A stretch of DNA of 5,470 bases, taken from contig CAZJYI010000346.1 in NCBI GenBank assembly GCA_964550025.1, forward strand, positions 1 through 5,470, written 5' to 3'. Positions within the stretch are counted from its first letter, which is position 1; every line of letters starts with the position of its first letter. A model generated the notes under the pieces. It was not told the DNA's origin. It made no database searches and was given only the letters and a program-made list of their open reading frames with translations. This stretch comes from CAZJYI01 sp964550025. Its GTDB lineage: Bacteria > Verrucomicrobiota > Kiritimatiellia > UBA8416 > CAYOBW01. The translations under genes were made by a program, and so were the position numbers. Below, piece by piece: positions 1 through 3,953 of the stretch.

Positions 1-2
1 AC

Positions 3-659
3 GTCCTTGAAGGGTCCTACCCCCCGGGCGAAGACGCGGTCGAAGGGACGTTCAGTGTGCACATCGATCAAGAGACGTATCTTGTGAGCCTGCTCAAGTT
101 CACGGGGATGCGGATGGCGGCCATGGATGGCATGACCATGAAGCTGGCCGATTACAGGGCCGTCGACGGTGTCCAATACCCATTTTCGGGGGCCTTGTCG
201 CGCAAAGACGCGGCTCCGCTGTTCTCAATGAAGTTCACCAAGATAACGCACGGCACCCCGGTCGACGACGCCCTCTTCGCGATGCCGCCCAACACGAAGA
301 AGGGAGACGGCGGGGAAGGCGAAAGCGTCTTCGAGGAGGGGCCGATCCGGGTGAGCGCTGAAGTGCTCGTCGACCGTTTCGACGCAAACGGGGACGGCAC
401 CGTACAGGACGCCGAGGTCGAGAAGGGGTTTCTGGCGCTCCAGCAGCGAGCCGAGGACTCCGGGGAAATGCTCTTGCGCTTGTTCGACAAGAACAAGGAC
501 GGCTCGTTCGACACGGAAGAGAAGAAGGCCATCCGCAGGTTTGTCGCGGGAGTGGCGGGAACAATGCTGGGCGACGGCAACCGGGACTGGCTGCTGGACG
601 AGTCCGAGCTTGACCGGGCCTGGGAAAAGCTGGTCGAGCATTTCGAGGAGAACAGGTAG
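3..659 (+). CDS. LolA-like/EF-hand protein, 3' end only
   Basis: The frame is open from the window edge to TAG at 657-659, giving 218 residues of a longer protein. The GTG at 57 is not a likely start, because the frame continues upstream and has no ribosome binding site there. The first ~95 residues (DYRAVDGVQYPFSG, then FTKITHGTPVDDALFAMP) resemble the C-terminal strands of LolA-like outer-membrane lipoprotein-sorting domains; this is recognition by eye and moderately sure. An acidic, glycine-rich linker follows. Two canonical EF-hand loops are then visible: DANGDGTVQDAE (381-416) and DKNKDGSFDTEE (486-521). A third, DGNRDWLLDESE (573-608), has Trp where glycine is expected at position 6. 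Each is flanked by amphipathic helices, so calcium binding is likely for the first two. The N-terminus, any signal peptide and the true length lie outside the window. Its role is unknown. Confidence 0.8.
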   Translation, partial: VLEGSYPPGEDAVEGTFSVHIDQETYLVSLLKFTGMRMAAMDGMTMKLADYRAVDGVQYPFSGALSRKDAAPLFSMKFTKITHGTPVDDALFAMPPNTKKGDGGEGESVFEEGPIRVSAEVLVDRFDANGDGTVQDAEVEKGFLALQQRAEDSGEMLLRLFDKNKDGSFDTEEKKAIRRFVAGVAGTMLGDGNRDWLLDESELDRAWEKLVEHFEENR

Positions 660-712
660 ACAGCGAGGCCAAACAGCACATGCGACGAGCGCCCGTGGGA
701 TACAGCGGGCAA

Positions 713-718
713 GGGAGG
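713..718 (+). promoter_or_regulatory. Shine-Dalgarno site of first oxidoreductase
   Basis: GGGAGG lies 6 bases before the ATG at 725. It decides in favour of that start over the in-frame ATG at 680, which would add 15 residues before the twin-arginine motif and has no comparable site. Confidence 0.75.
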
Positions 719-724
719 GAGCCA

Positions 725-2053
725 ATGACGACGAGGCGAGAGTTCCTGGGCATGGCAGCCACCGTGGGCGCGTTCGCCGTGGTTCCGCGGCACGTGCTTG
801 GCGGACCGGGCAAGACGCCCCCGAGTGAGAAACTCAACATCGCTTTCATCGGCGTGGGCGGCAAGGGATTCGACAACGTCAGAACCTGCATGCAGGAGAA
901 CGTTGTTGCGCTCTGTGACGTGGATACGGAGCGCGGCGCCGAGGCGTTCAAGATGTTCCCGAAGGCGAGACAATACCGCGACTACCGCGTGTTGTTCGAT
1001 AAGGAAGAAAAGCACATCGACGCCGTGGTGGTCAGCACGCCCGACCATCACCATATCCCCTGCAGCGTGATGGCCATGCGGTTGGGTAAACACGTCTACT
1101 GTGAAAAGCCCCTCGGCCAGAACATCGGCGAGATCCGCCTCGCCACCCGAGTCGCCGCGGAAACCGGAGTGGCTACCCAGATGGGCAACACCGCGCATTC
1201 CAGTCACAACTATCGCGGCGTGGTGAAGATGATTCAAGACGGCGTGCTGGGAGAAGTCAGGGAGGTCCACTGCTGGTGCGACAACGAGTGGGAAGACCCG
1301 CCGAGGGTTGCCGCGCGTGGCGCCGCGCGCCGCGGCCGGGATAGGCCGAAGACGACGCCTCCTGTTCCGGCACACTTGGCTTGGGACCTCTGGCTGGGGC
1401 CGGCTCCCTATCGCCCTTACCATCCCTGCTACCATCCCATCCAGTGGCGTAGCTGGTGGGGTTTTGGTAACGGGAGGTTGGGTGACATGGGTTGCCACCT
1501 GCTCGACCTTCCGTTCACCGCGCTCGAACTGAGACATCCGCTTACGGCTGAGGCGAGCGGCCCCCCGGCCCATCCCGAGAGTGCGCCCCGAGGGCTCGTC
1601 AGCAAGTGGACGTTTCCAGCGCGAGGCGATCGGCCGCCCGTGGAGCTGACGTGGTACGACGGCAACAGACGCCCCGAGCTGGCGAAGGAACTAGATCCGC
1701 CCAGGTCCAACTATCCCTGGTACGTGCTGTTCGTGGGCGCCAAAGGGATGCTGATTGCCGGAATGGAGACTTTCAAACTGTATCCGGAGGAGAAGTCTGT
1801 CGGCGTCCGGCGCCCGGACGTTCCACGTATCGGTTCGCACCACGACGACTGGATCGAGGCCTGCAAAACGGGCCGTCCGACCGGAACACGTTTTGACTAT
1901 GCCGGGCCGCTGGCGGAAACGGTGCTGCTGGGCGTCGTGGCTCATCGCACCGGCCAAAAGATCGAATGGGATGCTCGACGGATGAGAGTCACGAACATCC
2001 CCGAGGCTAACCGGTTTGTTCAACGCAAAAACCGCGAAGGTTGGGTGATATGA
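725..2053 (+). CDS. Tat-exported Gfo/Idh/MocA oxidoreductase (canonical EKP)
   Basis: A predicted NAD(P)-dependent sugar or polyol dehydrogenase of 442 residues, a usual length for the exported planctomycete subfamily. Starting at ATG 725 puts the twin-arginine motif TRREFLG at residues 3-9, followed by a hydrophobic stretch and PRHVLGG. No clear AxA cleavage site is visible, so the peptide may stay as an anchor. The Rossmann signature is GVGGKG (43-48), with CDVD at the end of the second strand (64-67). STPDHHH (104-110) and GKHVYCEKPLG (121-131, EKP at 127-129) are classic family motifs. The C-terminal alpha/beta domain has GDMGCH (253-258), whose His is the likely catalytic or substrate-binding residue. 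Family knowledge: such enzymes load cofactor before Tat export, as in glucose-fructose oxidoreductase. The substrate cannot be read from sequence. It overlaps the next gene by ATGA, so the two are likely co-translated. The segment at residues 192-209 is unusually rich in Arg and Ala. Confidence 0.93.
   Translation: MTTRREFLGMAATVGAFAVVPRHVLGGPGKTPPSEKLNIAFIGVGGKGFDNVRTCMQENVVALCDVDTERGAEAFKMFPKARQYRDYRVLFDKEEKHIDAVVVSTPDHHHIPCSVMAMRLGKHVYCEKPLGQNIGEIRLATRVAAETGVATQMGNTAHSSHNYRGVVKMIQDGVLGEVREVHCWCDNEWEDPPRVAARGAARRGRDRPKTTPPVPAHLAWDLWLGPAPYRPYHPCYHPIQWRSWWGFGNGRLGDMGCHLLDLPFTALELRHPLTAEASGPPAHPESAPRGLVSKWTFPARGDRPPVELTWYDGNRRPELAKELDPPRSNYPWYVLFVGAKGMLIAGMETFKLYPEEKSVGVRRPDVPRIGSHHDDWIEACKTGRPTGTRFDYAGPLAETVLLGVVAHRTGQKIEWDARRMRVTNIPEANRFVQRKNREGWVI
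2036..2040 (+). promoter_or_regulatory. Shine-Dalgarno site of second oxidoreductase
   Basis: GAAGG lies within the end of the preceding gene, 9 bases before the ATG at 2050. It supports that start over TTG 2041 and over the in-frame ATGs at 2056 and 2062. The start codon overlaps the upstream stop (ATGA, 2050-2053), a typical arrangement for translational coupling. Confidence 0.6.
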
Positions 2054-3525
2054 GAATGAACATGAAGGCAAGGCTGACAAGGCGCGACTTCGTGGGCGCA
2101 GCCACGGCAGCAACCGCGTTTACGATTGTTCCCCGGCACGTTCTTGGCCAAACGGCCCCAAGTAACCGGGTCAACATTGCTGTCGTGGGCTCAGGCGGGC
2201 ACGGGGCCCTTGTCGTTACCCAGATGCTCAAGGCCGGCGGAATACAGGTGGTTGCGCTTTGTGACGTGGATGCCGAGTTCGCGAGACACATTGAAACGAA
2301 GGAGTATGGCAGTCGCAGAATCACGGGCCTGTACCGGCAGTTCCCTGACGTCCCCAGATACAGGGATTTCCGGGTCATGCTCGACAAGGAGCAAGACAAC
2401 ATCGATGCGGTGGTGATCACGACACCCGAGCATACGCACGTGTCTGCCAGCTCGATGGCCATGCAGATGGGGAAGCACGTCTATAGCGCGAAGCTGCTTG
2501 GACACAATGTCTATGAGATACGTCTGGCAACCCAACTGGCCGAGAAACACGGAGTGGTTACCCAGATGGGAATCGGAAACCACACCACCGAGATATTCCA
2601 CCAGGCCGTCGAGATTATCCAGGCCGGTGATATTGGGGAAGTCAGAGAGGTATATGTGTGGTGTGATAATGAATGGGACCCATATCGGGGGCCCGAGGCC
2701 TGGCCGCCGAGAGCCGTCAGAGATGATTACAACCCCGAGCGGGCGGACAAGCAGCTAAGGGAGAGATTGCCCGTCCCCGCTCACCTGGACTGGGATCTGT
2801 GGCTGGGACCGGCGAAGTACCACCCCTATCCGGGTTTCGGCCGCGGTCTCTACCATCCCTCGAATTGGCGCAGTTGGTGGAGTTTTGGTAACGGGAGGAT
2901 CGGGGACATCGGCAGCCACGCCATCGACCTGGTGTTCTGGGCGCTGGATCTCAAATATCCGTTGACCGTTGAAGGAGAAGGCCCCGGTCGGCCCGCGTTG
3001 GAACGTGTGCCTCCCTGGCAGAAAGCGACATGGACGTTTCCGGCGCGAGGAAGCAAACCGCCGGTGACACTGAAATGGTGTCACGGCAATATGCGTTTTG
3101 ACGAGTTGAGAGACTTGGATCTGCCTCACGAGTGGCCCGTTGCCATGCACTTCGTCGGTAGTGAAGGAAGGCTGACCATGCAGATCGAAAGAGGGCCGGC
3201 CGGCCCGATGGATCTGTATCCGAAAGCCAAGTATGCCAATTACACGCCACCGCCACGTACACTCCCCCGATTTCCCGGTTCGGAGTATCATCAGTGGATA
3301 CAGGCCATCAGAAACGGCAGACCAGCGGAAACCGAAATGCCCTTCAGCTACTCGGGCCCCTTGTCCGAGACGTTGGCGTTGGGCAATGTCGCCTATCGCG
3401 TCGGCAAGAAGCTCGAGTGGGACCCCGTGCGCCTGAAGGCCACCAATGCTCCGGAGGCGGACACGTTCATTCAGGGCCATTACCGCCCGGGATGGGAACT
3501 GGATAAACCTCATATTCCGGCATGA
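2050..3525 (+). CDS. Tat-exported Gfo/Idh/MocA oxidoreductase, variant motif
   Basis: A 491-residue paralogue of the preceding gene. The twin-arginine motif LTRRDFVG is at residues 9-16, then a hydrophobic Ala-rich stretch and PRHVLG. The Rossmann signature is GSGGHG (47-52), with CDVD at 71-74 and TTPEHTH at 124-130. The position of the EKP motif reads SAKLLG (146-151): the lysine (K148) is kept but Glu and Pro are replaced by Ala and Leu. GDIGSH (285-290) keeps the histidine of the second domain. The match to its neighbour extends through VPAHL.WDLWLGP, SWW.FGNGR, TWTFPARG and the C-terminal EWD..R...TN.PEA. It is about 50 residues longer, partly from the start and partly from a 20-odd-residue charged stretch (residues 211-241). 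The fold and export route are secure. Whether it is an active dehydrogenase with altered chemistry or a partner subunit is open. Confidence 0.92.
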   Translation: MRMNMKARLTRRDFVGAATAATAFTIVPRHVLGQTAPSNRVNIAVVGSGGHGALVVTQMLKAGGIQVVALCDVDAEFARHIETKEYGSRRITGLYRQFPDVPRYRDFRVMLDKEQDNIDAVVITTPEHTHVSASSMAMQMGKHVYSAKLLGHNVYEIRLATQLAEKHGVVTQMGIGNHTTEIFHQAVEIIQAGDIGEVREVYVWCDNEWDPYRGPEAWPPRAVRDDYNPERADKQLRERLPVPAHLDWDLWLGPAKYHPYPGFGRGLYHPSNWRSWWSFGNGRIGDIGSHAIDLVFWALDLKYPLTVEGEGPGRPALERVPPWQKATWTFPARGSKPPVTLKWCHGNMRFDELRDLDLPHEWPVAMHFVGSEGRLTMQIERGPAGPMDLYPKAKYANYTPPPRTLPRFPGSEYHQWIQAIRNGRPAETEMPFSYSGPLSETLALGNVAYRVGKKLEWDPVRLKATNAPEADTFIQGHYRPGWELDKPHIPA

Positions 3526-3629
3526 GCCCCAACGGAATGGAAGCGCTTCCGGGAATAGTGAGGGAATTCGTCTTGAAGAAACGCGCTATGCCCGGCAGCG
3601 GGGAGGAAGCGCGTAAGCAGTTCGTTTAA
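3522..3629 (+). CDS. Possible 35-residue ORF after second oxidoreductase
   Basis: An ATG overlaps the preceding stop (ATGA, 3522-3525) and opens a 35-codon frame ending in TAA. The product would be basic and soluble (it contains FVLKKRAMPGSGEEARKQF) with no membrane segment and no family I recognise. No good Shine-Dalgarno site precedes it, and it contains the LacI-like palindrome, so it may be chance. The ATGA overlap is the only argument for it. Confidence 0.18.
   Translation: MSPNGMEALPGIVREFVLKKRAMPGSGEEARKQFV
3538..3551. promoter_or_regulatory. LacI-family-like operator palindrome
   Basis: The sequence TGGAAGCGCTTCCG contains a perfect 12-base palindrome (3539-3550) with a central CG. 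It matches the general LacI/GalR operator pattern TGxAAxCGxTTxCA in all but the last base. It sits 12 bases after the second oxidoreductase, so it could control a transcript reading into the DUF1080 gene about 400 bases downstream. No LacI-type regulator is visible in the window. A chance palindrome or a small hairpin is the alternative. Confidence 0.35.
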
Positions 3630-3679
3630 GCGTAGCGGATCAGGACTATCTCGCAACGGGATATTTGGGGCGTGAATAG

Positions 3680-3716
3680 GGGGAGATACGAGTGTACGAG
3701 CATGTGTACGAGTACG
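3680..3716 (+). repeat. Left arm of inverted repeat
   Basis: A 37-base arm. Its core GTGTACGAGCATGTGTACGA (from 3692) continues through GTACG to 3716 and consists of imperfect TACGAG/GTACGA hexamers. It is the reverse complement of 3837-3873 with four mismatches, three of them close together near the outer end. Confidence 0.85.
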
Positions 3717-3836
3717 GGATTAGATGATGAGATCAGAGTTCGACCATGACGAGCTAGACCCCATGCGAAAAGCCCCTCTGGAGGGCGAAGCTCGTCTCTC
3801 AACACTTGTCTCCATGCTGATCGGCTTCGGAAACAA

Positions 3837-3873
3837 CGTACTCGTACACATACTCGTACACGCAAATCTCCCC
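3837..3873 (-). repeat. Right arm of inverted repeat
   Basis: The inverted copy of 3680-3716. On the minus strand its core is GTGTACGAGTATGTGTACGA followed by GTACG. Both arms therefore read TACGAG-like hexamers inward, towards the remnant. Confidence 0.85.
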
Positions 3874-3887
3874 TGTATCATCAGGGG
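3870..3887. repeat. Perfect 6-bp hairpin at element edge
   Basis: CCCCTG-TATCAT-CAGGGG forms a 6-base-pair, G+C-rich stem with a 6-base loop. It overlaps the outer 4 bases of the right inverted-repeat arm. It lacks a following T run, so it is not a standard intrinsic terminator. It may be part of the element end or affect the DUF1080 leader, which starts 66 bases further on. Confidence 0.5.
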
Positions 3888-3953
3888 CGGAGGCATACCT
3901 CTTGACCCACAGATTCTGCGGAAGACCCAGAAAAGAAAGGGAATGACACCGGC

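Larger units (their letters stand above)
3680..3873. mobile_element. Foldback/MITE-like element around a four-helix-bundle remnant
   Basis: Two 37-base arms (3680-3716 and 3837-3873) are inverted copies with 33 of 37 positions matching by hand count. They enclose 120 bases. The arms are built of GTACGA/TACGAG hexamers. From memory, arrays of this hexamer accompany four-helix-bundle protein genes in planctomycetes and related bacteria. The enclosed frame looks like such a gene with its middle missing. Smaller inverted pairs lie inside: GATCAG 3731-3736 with CTGATC 3817-3822, and GACGAGCT 3748-3755 with AGCTCGTC 3789-3796. No target duplication was identified, so mobility is inferred, not shown. 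Confidence 0.45.
3526..3953. other. Gene-poor interval with foldback element
   Basis: This 428-base stretch separates the oxidoreductases from the DUF1080 gene and has no intact gene. It holds the LacI-like palindrome (3538-3551), a weak 7-base inverted pair (ACGCGCT 3581-3587 with AGCGCGT 3608-3614, 20-base loop, no T run), the foldback element (3680-3873), a hairpin (3870-3887) and the ribosome binding region of the next gene. I see no convincing -35/-10 pair and no classical intrinsic terminator. Confidence 0.8.

Noticed and set aside
381..608. Dockerin module instead of EF-hands
   Set aside because: There are three loops with EF-hand style flanking helices, and the paired dockerin helix pattern is absent. 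No cohesin or cellulosome context is visible.
57..659. GTG at 57 as a gene start
   Set aside because: The same frame is open back to the window edge with protein-like sequence, and there is no ribosome binding site, so the gene starts upstream of the window.
680..724. ATG at 680 as start of the first oxidoreductase
   Set aside because: It would place 15 extra residues before the twin-arginine motif, while ATG 725 has a strong, well-spaced GGGAGG.
152..1573. 473-codon open frame on the minus strand
   Set aside because: It lies antisense to the EF-hand gene and the first oxidoreductase. Its product is Ser/Arg/Pro-rich without recognisable motifs, as expected for a shadow frame in GC-rich DNA.
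3581..3614. Inverted pair as an intrinsic terminator for the oxidoreductase genes
   Set aside because: The stem is only 7 pairs with a 20-base loop and no T run follows.
3687..3863. Short repeats as a CRISPR array
   Set aside because: The units are imperfect hexamers in two inverted blocks, not direct repeats of 24-40 bases with regular spacers.
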